Part shown: positions 34,484 to 46,075 of the stretch, piece by piece
Position numbering within the stretch: the stretch's first letter is position 1
Layout of the letters: the number at the start of each line of letters is the position of its first letter
Source of the DNA: Prunus persica
Lineage: Eukaryota; Streptophyta; Magnoliopsida; Rosales; Rosaceae
Assembly (NCBI RefSeq): GCF_000346465.2
Contig: NC_034011.1
Location: 11,093,195 to 11,157,194 of the forward strand
Length of the DNA stretch: 64,000 nt
Direction: 5' to 3'
Notes under the pieces: model-generated
The model's database searches: none
Told to the model about the DNA's origin: nothing
What the model saw: the letters and a program-made list of their open reading frames with translations, nothing else
Position numbers and translations under genes: made by a program

Positions 34484-35464
34484 CTAGATTTTTCCTGCAT
34501 AATTGGATATGAATCTTCTTAGAAAGTTGATCTTTCCTAAGAGACTCTGCAATTCTTTCTTGTTTCGAGGTGGTAGGGCTTCTATGATGGATTTTGCCTT
34601 ATTTTTATCAATCTCTATGCCTCTTTGGTGGACCAAGAAACTTAAGAAATTTCCTGCTTGAACTCCAAAAACACATTTCTTGGGATTCATTTTTAACTTG
34701 TGTTGTCTTATTCTTAGGAATGCCTTTTTCAGATTTGATACATGATCTCCTGCTTCTGGGGATTTAATCACCACATCATCTATATACACTTCTAGCGAAT
34801 GACCTATCATGTCATGGAAAACAGAATTCATTGCTCTTTGATAAGTGGCTCCTGCATTTCTCAAGCCAAAAGGCATTACAGTGTATTCAAAAGCACCTAC
34901 ATGTCCTAGACACATAAAGGCTGTCTTATGGATGTCTTCTTCTGCCATCATAATCTGATTATATCCTGCATTGCCATCCATGAAAGATAGCATTTGGTTA
35001 TGAGTAGCTCCATCTATTAGCATATCTGCCATTGGCATAGGATATTCATCTTTGGAAGATGCTTCATTCAGATTTCTATAATCCACATGGATCCTAACTG
35101 CCCCTGTTTATCTTTTCAGAACTGACACAACATTGGCTAGCCAATCAGCATAAATGGCTGGTTTGATGAATCCTGCCTTGACCATTTTTTTTGTTTCTTT
35201 TTTGACTTTCAGTTCTGTTTTCATAGACATCCTTCTTCTGGCTTGTTTGACTGGAAGGTAGCCTTCTTTGATCGGCAACTTGTGTTCTACCAATTTCTTG
35301 TCCAATCCAGGCATCTCATGATAACGCCAAGCAAAACAGTCTCTAAAATCATGCAAAAGTGCAATGATTTCACTCTTAAATGGTTCTTTCAACAATGCAT
35401 TAATGAAAGTGGGTCTTAGATCCTCTTTTGTCCCTAAGTTTATCTCCTGTAATGGATCTTCCAC
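34484..35464 (-). pseudogene. Reverse transcriptase of the nested Tat element
   Basis: The upstream part (35464-35108) carries the DFRDCFAWRYHEMPGLD entry motif. The main part (35086-34484) has DYRNLNEA, YTVMPFGLRNAGATYQR and the catalytic YIDD box, followed by MNPKKCVFGV and the LGKINFLRRFI connection. The two ORFs are separated by a stop around 35087-35107. The reverse transcriptase copies element RNA into DNA in the virus-like particle. Confidence 0.9.
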
Positions 35465-35682
35465 TTCTGGTAAAGAGTCATCTAGTGCTGCTAGTGCAAA
35501 ATCTAGTACTTACTCCTGTAAACTCTCTTCTTGTTCTTCAGTGCTCTCATGGGTGAATTCTGCCATATTGATGGCTGGATTCTACATAAAAAGCTTCCTT
35601 TCTTCCCAATATATTAACAATCTTTTTGTAATGGATCTGATTGTTGCAACTCGATCCTTTTCTTGTTGATTGGGACTAAACA

Positions 35683-36240
35683 TCAGAGTTCTGGAGGTTC
35701 AGGAACAAAAGGTCTATTCCAGTCCTCTAGAGAACTGGCTAGACCATGTTCAATGAGTCTCTGGCTCATGACACCATAGGGGCAGCCGTTCTGGTTAACT
35801 CCAAAGAAAGTGAAAGGACCAAGATCATCATGATAATACCTAGCCTCAGAACACATGGCAGAAGGCAGAAATGGCCATGGGTCGGCCTCTACTATTTCCA
35901 TGAAACCTTCTTCATGCCAAGGGGCTAATTGTTGATGTAGAGTGGAAGAAACACATAGACTCTGGTGGATCCAGTCTCTGCCAAGCAGCGCATTGTAAGT
36001 GGTAGAAGTGGTGTCTACCACAAAAAATGCAATCTTCAGCTCCTTGGTTCCAACTATGACGTCTATATCTAGAATTCCATGAGTCTTGGTGATGCCCCCA
36101 GCAAAGTTGGTGACCATCAAGCGTGTTGGAATTAGATCATTCTCTATCCGGCCATCTTGATCAGCAATCTGTGAGGCAGAAGATTAATGGTTGCACCTCT
36201 GTTTACCATCACTTTGGGAATAGGAACACCCCCAAAGTTT
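35683..36240 (-). pseudogene. Retropepsin of the nested Tat element
   Basis: The C-terminal half (36120-35683) contains the TYNALLGRDWIHQ motif typical of Tat proteases. The active-site region lies just upstream (about 36215) and reads VNRGATINLLP, with Asn where the catalytic Asp of D-T/S-G is expected. A stop near 36183 separates the two halves. Confidence 0.75.
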
Positions 36241-36587
36241 GCTGTTATGAACAGGGGTCTGAGGTGATTGGCCATCTCCTTGGTGGGTTTGGAGAAACAG
36301 AGCTATTCTGCAGCTAGTTTCATGGTAGTTCTGCCTGTTTTGACAATAAGTGTTTGCTGTTCTGGCGCCTCCTCTACCTCTGCCAATCTGCATTCAAAGC
36401 TTTCCTGGGAGAGCACGTCTCCCTCCAGAGTGTTTTCTCGTCCTTCTGCTGCTCTAAACTTTTCTGGCAGAATAAACACCATATTGATGCCTAGATCACC
36501 CTGTAACAGGCTTTCTAATTCTGCACCGAAAGCCTCAGTTTCTTCATCCAGTTCTCCATCATACTCCATCTACTCTTCTCCATACTC

Positions 36588-39340
36588 TTATGTCCAATGT
36601 TCTTGTTCTCCTATTTCGAGGAGCCCAATCTGGTCGTTTACAGATGGTTCGTAGTCCAACTGCTCATCTTCATATTCTTCAGTCCAATCTTCTTGTCCTT
36701 CTACTGGAATAGGTTCGGATTCACCTTGTGATTGTGAAGGTTCATGCTGATTGACTGAGGATGAGGCAGGATGGATGGAAGGTCTGTCTGGGGATTCTGT
36801 CTTTGTCAACTCTTGTGGCTGACATGTTGTTTGTTCTGCCTGAGGAGCCACTTCAGGATTTTTCCTTCTTCTGGCAGAACTGGTCTCTGGAAGTACTTGC
36901 GTGTCATCCCTATTCTTGAGAAAGGTGCAGTATTGCCTTTGAATTCTCCTTTTTTGTGTTCTGGTTAATTCCAGAGTTGGTATACCGCTCTTTCCAATAG
37001 AATACCATCTGCCTTCTATGATAGTTGACAAGGGCTTGTCATTTCCGGGCATCTTAATTGGTATTTCCTTCTTTGGCTGCTCTGTCATTCTTCTGGTGTG
37101 TTAGGTAGGCCTTAGATAGTCCTTTTGTCTGGCTCTGTCTCAAGGTGGAGCCGATTTTGGGCCTTGCTGGTATGATGTTCCAATCCTGTCAAAAATGCTA
37201 GGTGTAGGCTGATTTTGCCTACCCAGAGTTACCTCCAACTCACTTTCACACTTGCACTTGCTACACAGAACTACCCCAGCCGAGATGGTTGCCTTTGGCC
37301 TCTGATTAGCCTCCCTTGTAACTCTTCTGCTTCTGCTGGGGCCGGCTTCTGCTGTTAGTTTGCTTCTCTTCTGTTCTGGCCAATTTAAGTTGACCATGTT
37401 GACTTGGGGTTGTGGAAAAGGATCTGTTGTGACTGAGGGAGGTTTCTCCTCCAGTTTTAGCCTTCCTGCTGTATTCCGTCCTGTATAACATCCCTGAAAA
37501 CAACACAACTGTTGCTGGAATGGTTCCAAGAGTTGTGCCATCTGCAATCTTGTCTGCCCTTGAGTTCCTCTGGCTTGGGCAACCTGTGGGGTGTCTCTAT
37601 TGCCTTCTGTAGCAGCATTTTATCAAACAAAGCCTCAACATTGGTTGGATCGAAGGAATAGACTTTGTTCTGTGTTGGTTTGTTTGGAACAAACCCTCCT
37701 GTGAATAGTGGTGGCTTCTAGTCCTTTGGCGGCTTTGTCAGAGCCTTGCAGCTGATGGGATGTTTCAACTTTACCACTGCAACTTCTCTTTCTTCCAAGC
37801 CTTCTGTGCCTTCTTCTGATTCTGCCTCAACCAGATGTGCTGAAGAATATGGGGTTTTGTAATATGTGCCTTTGGAAGAGTTTCTCTTTTGTTGTTCTTC
37901 CCTAAGCAGCTCCTCATATTTAGATGCTTTGTTTGCCAATTCTGCCAGATCTCCAAACAGTATCTCATCAAATCTCTTCCTCAGAGAGATTTTAAGGGCG
38001 GTTTGAGCCATTTGAATGAAGTGCCTTTCTTCCATAGGGATTTGGAATTTCATTTTGAGCTTTCTGAACCTGGTTATGAAGTCTTGAGCAGGCTCATCTT
38101 CACTCAGTTTAAGGGCAGCAAGATCACTGATGGTGACTTCTGGCTAGATCCTAAAATAGTAGTCATGGAAGACGTTTTCCATCTGTTCCCAGGTTTGAAC
38201 AGAATTGGCTGGTATACCAAGTGAAGGCTTGTCCAGAGAGAGAATTTCCAAAAAGCCTTAGTTTTAATAGAGGGTTATTTTCTATGGTTATGAACTGGAC
38301 AGAAAACCTACCTATATGCTCAACTGATGAAGCATGAGGATCTTCTCCGTTGAACAAGGTGAAGTTTGGTGCCTTAAAACCCGGGGATAGATGTATCTGA
38401 TCAATGTAAGTCGGATATGGCTTTCTGTAGGTGGGCCTTTCTCCTCTTCTGGCTTCAGGCTCCATCATCTCCCTGATCATTCTTTGAAGTGCCACCATGT
38501 CATTCAAAGCATTGATAGGATGCGGATTTCGCCCTTGTTTTGGCTGGATGTGGTCAATCCTGTGCTCCATTCTGTATGGCCTGTGCAGAACTTCCTCACT
38601 GTATTCTTCATCTTCTTCAAAATCTGGATGATTGCTCCAGTTTGCCCCTGGTATGTTCCTGTCATTGTTGGCAAAGGGGTTCCCCCTCTGCCTCTTACTA
38701 GTGGAGGGAATGGATTGGGGTCCATCTTGCTGGGTTTGTAAGGCAACACAACTGGTTGCTCATGCAGAAGAGCCAATGGCTGATCACGTGGGGCCACATG
38801 TTATGGAATAGGTGGAGGTTCTGGCTGATTCTGGGCCTGAACTGGTGCAGGGCCTTCTGGATGAACCGGAGCCTCGTGTTCTTGGATGGGAAGGGCAACT
38901 CCCCTCTGTCTAGCTTGGATTTCTCCACGTCCTGGTATTCTGACTATCTGTGCGATAAGAGGGTTCTCTTGATATGGCCAAGCTAGTCCTGGTGAAGGTC
39001 CATAAAGAAGGTCCAATTGCTGGACCACAACATTTGGGTCTAGAATTCTGGCAATAGCAGCCTCACGGTCCTTCCTGAACTGCCTGTTAACTTGCCATTG
39101 CATCATGGCTGTCATGTTATTTAGAATGTCCTGGCTCTTTTGTGTTGTGGCCTCCTGTTGGGACACAGCCTCCTATATCTGGTTCAACCTTTTGGAGCCA
39201 GACCTGGGATGTCTACTTCTGGTACTGTCGTGGGCTGATTGCCTAGCATCACTCTCTTCTGACTCAAGTCCTTCCCATAGAACTGCTTGATCTCTTTCCA
39301 TGGCACAGCGTGGATTCTGGCTAGAACTTCCAATATTCAT
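36588..39340 (-). pseudogene. gag: gag region of the nested Tat element
   Basis: Translation would start at ATG 39340, downstream of the primer-binding site. The gag domain is spread over several frames: 39166-38801 (N-terminal), 38570-38163 (with FNGEDPHASSVEHIGRF and SGQAFTWYTS), and 38053-37718 (an alpha-helical KRFDEILFGDLAELANKASK stretch). Pro/Gln-rich segments follow to 36588. Multiple stops and frameshifts are present. Confidence 0.8.
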
Positions 39341-39378
39341 ATACTAGAGGATTTTTCTGGGAATATGTATACTGAGAA

Positions 39379-39398
39379 GTCCCACTAGGCGTGCCAAA
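39379..39398 (-). other. Primer-binding site of the nested Tat element
   Basis: In element sense, directly after the 5' LTR end (GGGTAAACA) and one base, comes TTTGGCACGCCTAGTGGGAC, identical to the string at 24270-24289 in host copy B. Confidence 0.75.
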
Positions 39399-39399
39399 T

Positions 39400-41080
39400 T
39401 GTTTACCCGTTTTATGTTTGCTCTTGTGATAGTAGGGTAAAGTTCCCCATTGCCTTGAAAATAAATGATTGGTCCACAAGTCAACTTTCTTTTGTGTGCG
39501 AGCGTACCACTGCTAGCAATCGAAATCCTAGCAGACTTCTTAAAAATAGATAACTTGCGCCCCAAGTGACTGATTTCTAAACAAGCGATTGTGAATTTGG
39601 GTGAGGAATATCTCCTGAGCAAGTTCTTTTCTTGCCTCAGACTGGTGAAGACTTCATAATTTTTTACAGTACAAACTGGTAGTTCTGACTAGAATAAGTG
39701 ATAAGAAAGTGAACTGTTTTTAGGCTGAACTGCCTTTTACAAAGCTCAAAAAAAGAAAACCAACTCTTAAAAAGACAAAAAAAGGGCTGGACTTCCGTTT
39801 CTGTCTGGATAGATGCTTCTGATCCGGGCTGGACTGGGTATGCCTGTGTTGGACTGGACTTTCAACACCTTCAACTATCAAGTTTCAGCTGTAAATCGAT
39901 ACCAATGTTCGAGTTTGCAGAGCTTTTAATCTATTTCGAGCCCTGGAAGGCTTTTAAGTGGGCAGAATTAGGAATTCTTCAGTCTGGAAGGGCAGAAGTG
40001 GCTGGACCTAATGATTACTGAGCTGGAGTTGCACTGTGGTACCTATTCTGCTTGATCAGGGCTCTCCATAAATTTGTTGAGGTTTTTATATTTGTAAAAT
40101 CCGAACTCTGCCTGGGTTGGCTTATGCTGAACCAAATTTGTAACGAGAGAGGTCTCGCTTTGAATGACTTATTTCTGTAAGTCTGAACTGAAGTTGGAGA
40201 TTCTGGATTGTAGCTGGCTTGTTTCTTATGCCTCAAAGAGCTGTTGGTTGCTTCAATGTTTTGAAGGCTTTTGAGATCAAGTGATCATTTTGAGTTTTTT
40301 GTTTTTGATTGATTTTTGGATGTCGTTTGATCTGTTCATCTCCTCTCATATTTATAGGAAATGCTGGAGTGGGTTTTTAATCTTTAAAATGGGCGGCATA
40401 TTTTCAAAAAAACAAGATCTTTTTATGTTTAATGTTAAAGAAAAGGGAAGTTATCTTATTCTGGATAAAATTAAAAAAAAGACTATCAATAGTCAGTTCT
40501 AAGTCAATCACTTCCCTGCTTTTCTTTGAAAGAAAACCTAATCTCTCTTCAACCTCTAATTGCTCTTGTGAGATTTCAATCTGCCGTGATGGTTAGTTTG
40601 ATTTTTCAGATGAACAACTCCCTGCACCCTACTTATGTCTTTAGAAAATATAACCTGCTTATCTCTTGGAAATGGCACCTGCTCTGTAGCAGAATTTTTC
40701 TGAATATAGAAAATGGATTTTGATCTTCTTTTGACTGAAAAGTCTGGAGAATTTTGCCTGTTTTAGAACCTGCCTTCATTAATTCCTTAGTAACCTAGTT
40801 GAAGTTGCTGACTTTTCAAAGTTAGGAAGTCACGTGGGTTTGCCTCTATTTTGGGGTTTTCTCTTTTTCGTTTGATCATGCCAGGCCCATGTTGAGTTTT
40901 GGAACTTGTGGGCTGATTTCTTTTTTTTGTTTTTCGAAGCCCAAGTTTATTTTCGTGGGTTGACAGGTCCTGGGCTGGGCGTGCAAGTTTTTGGCCCAAT
41001 CATAAGGAGAGTGCTGGTGGTTGTCCAAAATTGACATGGCTTTTTGATATTCGATTGGGTGTGCCAAATTAGCCCAAACA
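39400..41080 (-). repeat. 5' LTR of the nested Tat element
   Basis: About 1681 bp. In element sense it starts TGTTTGGGCT and ends GGGTAAACA. It is paired with 26320-27918. The AGCGC target duplication follows at 41081-41085. Confidence 0.9.
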
Positions 41081-41990
41081 AGCGCAAAGAGGTCAAATAT
41101 TCTTTTGACGATGATGATGCAGAAGAAATCGTTGACCAACTTCTTGCCTCTAACACTATTACCCTGCCAGAATCAAAGCGTCCTGTTGAGGCCAACAAGA
41201 CAAATGACCCCAGTATTGTCGGTATCATCGCCTTGTCAGTCATACGCTCAAGGATTGTTATATCCTGAAGGATAAAATCCAAGAGCTCTTCAACAATGGT
41301 GGTTTGGAGATAGACTCTTCTTCCCGACTTCAATCAGTTACAACAAATATGATTGAGGAAAAGCTCACACCCACCACTACATTACTAGATGGAGCGAAAT
41401 TTGCAGGTATTAAAAACGACAAATGGGGGCACAAGTATACATGCCTGTCCAAATGCACCACGGCCTAGTGATCTTCAAATTCCCACTCTTCATGAGCTCA
41501 TGACTACACCCAGTCTAGAGATATGTGAACATTCTTCTCCCACCCAATCACAAATCTGTTACTCGTCCTGGTGTCAAGAATCGAGGCATGCCTTCCATGA
41601 AAAATAAGAGGAAGAAGAAGAAGGTGCAAAAGAAAGTTCAAATCCCTCAAGAGGATGAATATGAACAACCCGCAAGGGTCCCTATCACACTCACTGTGTT
41701 TTTGCCTGTTGAGTTCTTCTCGAGTGAATCCAAAGTTGAAGAAGAAATTATTCAATGCAACATGGTTTCCATGGAGGAATATGAGGTTGACATAGAGGTT
41801 GATGAGATTACCCTCCACTTTGGTCAAAGCATCCCATCTGCTGATAAAGCACAACAAAATGAGGAAGTTAATTCCTCTAAAACTGAGAAGAAGTCAAAGG
41901 CAAAAGAGATTAAGGTCTCCTCGTTAGAAAAAACTATTGCAGGGGAAGTTCCATCGTCCTCCTCAAAAACGAAGGACCCTACCTAAGCCT
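41081..41990 (+). pseudogene. gag: gag of copy B, 3' part
   Basis: Coding sequence resumes after the nested element with the AGCGC duplication and the same AKEVKYSFDDDD-region sequence as copy A (5600-5650). It contains the remains of the cysteine/histidine knuckle and the Lys-rich tail. A base deletion near 41212 shifts the frame within the knuckle, and a stretch of about 85 bp present in copy A (near 6057-6140) is missing near 41535. Confidence 0.65.
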
Positions 41991-42289
41991 GATACCGGTA
42001 AAACAAAGGAGTCATCGCAATCACATGCACTTAAGTATGATATTTTGGCTCATCTTGAGCCCATCCTAGCTCCTTTAAGTGTCTATGACGCTTTACAAAT
42101 ATCAAAAGAGTTAAGACAGCACTTGTAATGGCTTTAATGAGCCCAGATTTGTGCAAATCATGTTTCAAATCAACGGATGTCCACACAATTGAAACCTCGA
42201 AGTTTTGTGCATCATGTCTGGCAGCGATTACCTTTGGTGAAGATGATATTTTTTTGGGTCCAAATTCCATAATTGACCTCTTTATGTCA

Positions 42290-42726
42290 CTGGCGAAGTT
42301 GGAGGCACGACCATTAATCGAATCTTGTTAGATTGTGGTTTGACCGTGAATCTTATCCCATTAAAGAAGCTCCATGCTATAGAGATAAGTGCTCAACAGT
42401 TGTCTCCCTCTATGCTAACTATTCAAGGGTTCAATCAACTTGGGTAAAAGGCCATGAGCTCTATCGCACTGCAAATGGAAATAAGGGACCTATATTCAGA
42501 CGCCCTATTCCTTGTGATTGATGCTGACACTTCGTACAACGCCCTATTAGGACATCCATGGCTCCATACATATGGCGTAGTCCCTTCTACACTTCACCAG
42601 TGCTTCAAATACTTGGTAGAAGGGGAAGTCAAGAGTGTTTCAACTGACAGGGACCCGTTCAAAGGCGAAGAGGTAAATTACTCTGATGTGAAGTTTTGCG
42701 GTCCACCTGGTATCTCATTCACATAG
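42290..42726 (+). pseudogene. Retropepsin remnant of copy B
   Basis: LLDCGLTVNLIPLKKL gives the active-site Asp near 42328. The string LTIQGFNQ follows, then a TAA at 42445-42447 that is shared with copy A, then ALFLVIDADTSYNALLGHPW and VVPSTLHQCFKYL to about 42630. The reading frame ends at 42724-42726, and no reverse transcriptase follows. Confidence 0.7.
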
Positions 42727-45070
42727 CCATCAAAGGTTGATTTTTCCAATTTGAGAAATAACATTAGGTCCCAACCAATTCAATTATTGTATGAAAGTAG
42801 ATTTGATTTGTAGTTACCAACAACTCATAGATTGTGCAAAATTTTGTTAAGAACAAACTATGCAAGTAGGGCAGAGAAAGGAGGATTTTCAAATGCCACA
42901 GTATTTGCAAATAAATTAGCAACAACTACCATACATAGTCTTTTGAAAAATGAATAGAAAACTAACCTGTAATCAGAGAAGCTATCAAAACTAACATGTA
43001 AACAGAGAAGCTATCAAACACTTCCCAAAATATGTACACAAAAGCAGAACAACATCACCTATCCAAAATACAAAGACAGAAAAACAAAATGAAACAACAA
43101 TTAGGCGAGAAGAACAAAAAACTACCAAAAATAACTTGGTAACTACAAAATACAACCAAAAAACACTTTCAACACATGGCTCATCCGTAGGATCATACAT
43201 AATTAATCACCAACTAACCTTACCCTAACCATAGTGACTCAAAAATTAAATATAATAAGAGATATGACAAAAGCAGCTCTAGTACACATTGTCTTCACTC
43301 ACACACACGAGATTGGACATAACGGGAGATTGGAAAGAACTAATTTTCACATGAGAAGATGAGAGATTGTTGATTGGGAAGAGATAGAACCGCTGCAACA
43401 ATACAAGTTAGGTTAATTCTTTTTTTTCCTTTTTTGGTCGTGTTAAGGCCGAAAAAATCCAAGGCTGAGCCCAAATATATTTCTAGCCTAGTATGACACC
43501 TAACTTGGGAAGAAACTCAACTTGGGTACACTAGAGTTCGTCATATATGCTTGCACACGTGCCACGCCAAGCAAATAAGCAACACACCACGCTACAAGCT
43601 TAAGTGGGCCTAAGTCGCGAGAATGCGTGGGGCTTGCTAAGCAAGTTGTGGTATGGATGGTTATGAGTTTTCATAAGGCCCATTAATGAGCTGAGAAATG
43701 GAAGTTTTGGGTTGCTTGGAAGCCCCGAAACTCAAGCCCATTTCTTGAGCCCAAATATGTGGGTCCTAAAGGAGAAAAAATAGCCCAATACTTAAGGAAA
43801 AATAACCCAATACTCTAGAAAATTAGCCCATTCCCTTAATGGGTTAACTCATCACCTTAGAAAGGCCCAAGCAACCAAGGAAAATATCTGCAGCCTCCAG
43901 CACTTAGCTGGAAACAAGGGCCACGACAAAAGCCAAGGGTTACTCATGTATGCAGGCTGCTGGGAGTCTCCAGCACATGGCCAAGAAACAAACCCAAGGC
44001 AAACCACTCGAAGAACCGAAGAATATTAGTGCGAGAAACACCCTTCAGACCAACGTTGTTACCCATCTCTTTCTCCTACCAGCTCTTGCCATGAATAGGA
44101 GAGGAAAGAAAGAGAGATAGTAATCAAAGATAGGAGATTGCCACTGTAATAACTGTGGGAAGACTCTAGAGCCTCCAAAAATCTTGTCTTTGAGTGCTTG
44201 GACTAAGGAAGATTTCACAAATAGGGATGAATTAAAGGAAGAGAAGAGAAAGGGAGGGAGAGACTTGGCATTGGGGAGGAACCATCTAGGGTCGAAAGGT
44301 TAATTTTTTTCAAAATCTTAAATTTTTAGCCTTGATGAATTTATATGAGGTGGCATGTGGAGAAGAGAAATCAAGCAGATCATGATAGAGAAAAACTAAG
44401 CAGAGAATCCGAATCCATATATAAGAGCATATATTGGTTAGAATAATTATAGTAGGCTGAGATTCTATCCTCTCCAATGTAACCAAATTGATTATAATGG
44501 CAAACTTATTGTCCTAAACAACAAAAGATGATAGACCTACACTTTCCATAAACTGTTTTACCATGAATAATCCCTCAACTATACGAAACTCATCATTTTG
44601 GTCCTTCAAATTGAGCAACATAATGAGTTTGACTTAATTGTTCTTCTAGTGAATTTGGTGTGGATTTGGGACATGACACATCGGCTAGATATTGCACATA
44701 ATTGAAACAACTCTACCCCAAAACACGAATTGCATAAATTCCAAAGGTCTCTTGGAGAAAAAAAAAGAGAAACATAAATAACTCAAAAGGATTAATGGTT
44801 TTGAGTAAAACATGTTCGAAAGATCGAACTATGCTTCAATTTAATTTTGAAAATAAATGCATGGATTATGCTTCTATTTATATGATATGTATAGTACAGT
44901 TTGTCTTATTTGTAGTAGTAACCATGTTATAATAATTATTAATTTTTATTAATTTCCTCTTCAGATGATAGCTAATTATATTTAATTGGTGTTTAAACTC
45001 TAAATCTTATTCTTTGGATGTTACGATCTCATGGGAAGACGAATAAGATGTGCCTGCTTACCATTAGAAA
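42727..45070 (+). other. Non-coding 3' region of copy B
   Basis: Homologous to 7311-10333 of copy A, with a 29-bp tandem duplication near 42965-43020 (the AGAAGCTATCAAA-containing unit) and deletions corresponding to copy A 7887-7985 and 9003-9577. No coding region or second LTR was recognised. Confidence 0.5.
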
Positions 45071-46070
45071 GTGGTTTGGCCCAACAGAAAAAAGAAGTGG
45101 TTTGGACCTCAAGGTGGATCTCATTGTTACTGGACCAAAGTGGGAATGGGCCATGAAATTAATTATGACTTTAATCCAAAATCAGACCACTTGGAAATTT
45201 CAATTGCAATGCAAGTTTTGCAGTGAGTCGGTTGTTAAACAAATTCAAATAATAGACGTTGGAAGATATTCTGTACCGTGAAGTTTGACAAAGACTAGGA
45301 GACTGAAGCATATATTAAGGGATATGGTCCCGGAGAAAAGAAAGAAGAAGGAATTAATTGTAATGTTTATTTAGCTTATATTTTATTAAATTTTATGTTG
45401 TGTCTTTGAATTTACAATGAGTCAGTCAAGTCGCATTTAAAACAAATGATTAAAACACAGACCCTGTGAAAATCGAATGTATATCGTATTAGCAGTATAA
45501 TAGCAGTCTAGCAATAGCAGTGGCACCTCAACTCAACCGGTGCACATTCATATATATTTACAATTCATGCCACCGTACACTTTTATATGTATTGAGATTA
45601 ACTGCCGCAATTGCTCCCTCAGAAAAGGTCATGGATTCGAGTCCTAGCATTCGTATAGTGTGTGTGAATTTAATATATTATCGTCTCTCTCAATAATGCC
45701 TGATATTATGAATTAATGAGAATTATCAAGTTTCCTACTATTAATCATCTATGCTTTTTTATGTCCTACTTCCCATTTTTTGCTAGTGAGTATTGTGTTT
45801 GTGCAAACCTACTTCGCCAATTTATAAGCAAAAAAAATTCCATAACTCATGTTTCCATCCCATTATGTGTTTGAATCTCCCTTGCCCAATATCATTTGTA
45901 TAAATTCCATAACTCATATTAGTACTAGTATTTCCTTCCATGATGGGTTCTTAGCAAATCTCAATTTCCCAATAGCGAATATTGGAACAAAATTGAAGAA
46001 CATCTTACAATTTATCCTTTTCAACTTCAAGATGCCAAAATGTAAGCATATATATAAGTTAAAATTTTGG
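45071..46070. other. Intergenic spacer, possible SINE remnant near 45600-45710
   Basis: No coding region. A GGATTCGAGTCCT string at about 45631, resembling a tRNA-type B box, with a TGTGTGTGAATTTAAT tail, suggests a decayed SINE, but I could not define an A box or a target duplication. Otherwise nothing recognised. Confidence 0.25.
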
Positions 46071-46075
46071 GTTAT

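Larger units (their letters stand above)
26320..41080 (-). mobile_element. Full-length Tat-lineage Ty3/gypsy retrotransposon with antisense plant-mobile-domain gene
   Basis: Complete 14.76-kb element inserted in copy B gag. It is flanked by the 5-bp duplication AGCGC (26315-26319 and 41081-41085); copy A shows the empty site. In element direction: 5' LTR 41080-39400, primer-binding site 39398-39379, gag 39340-about 36590, protease about 36240-35683, reverse transcriptase 35464-34484, RNase H about 34480-34010, a second archaeal-type RNase H 34006-33323 (diagnostic of Tat), integrase 33301-32249, an antisense plant-mobile-domain gene (plus strand 28283-31880), a purine-rich AAGGGG tract near 27919-27930, and the 3' LTR 27918-26320. 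Many stops and frameshifts show it is now defective. Confidence 0.92.
17743..45070 (+). mobile_element. Copy B of the gag-protease-only Tat-like element, with nested insertions
   Basis: Homologous to copy A (1629-10333) in the same orientation. The leader is 17743-24263, the primer-binding site 24270-24289, gag 24598-26319 continuing at 41081-41990, protease 42290-42726, and the 3' non-coding part 42727-45070. Later insertions are a Mutator-like MITE (18186-18962), a hAT-like MITE (19518-19718), a CACTA element (20637-23772) and a full Tat element (26320-41080). Removing them leaves roughly 8.4 kb, similar to copy A. There is no reverse transcriptase, RNase H or integrase of its own, and no recognisable 3' LTR. 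Copy B keeps the primer-binding-site region that copy A has lost. Confidence 0.6.

Noticed and set aside
45018..45281. Short ORF of 87 codons at the end of copy B
   Set aside because: It spans the homology edge, the corresponding copy A region does not preserve it, and it resembles no known family.
45600..45710. A tRNA gene from the B-box-like GGATTCGAGTCCT
   Set aside because: There is no A box at the right distance and no cloverleaf fold is visible; at most a decayed SINE.
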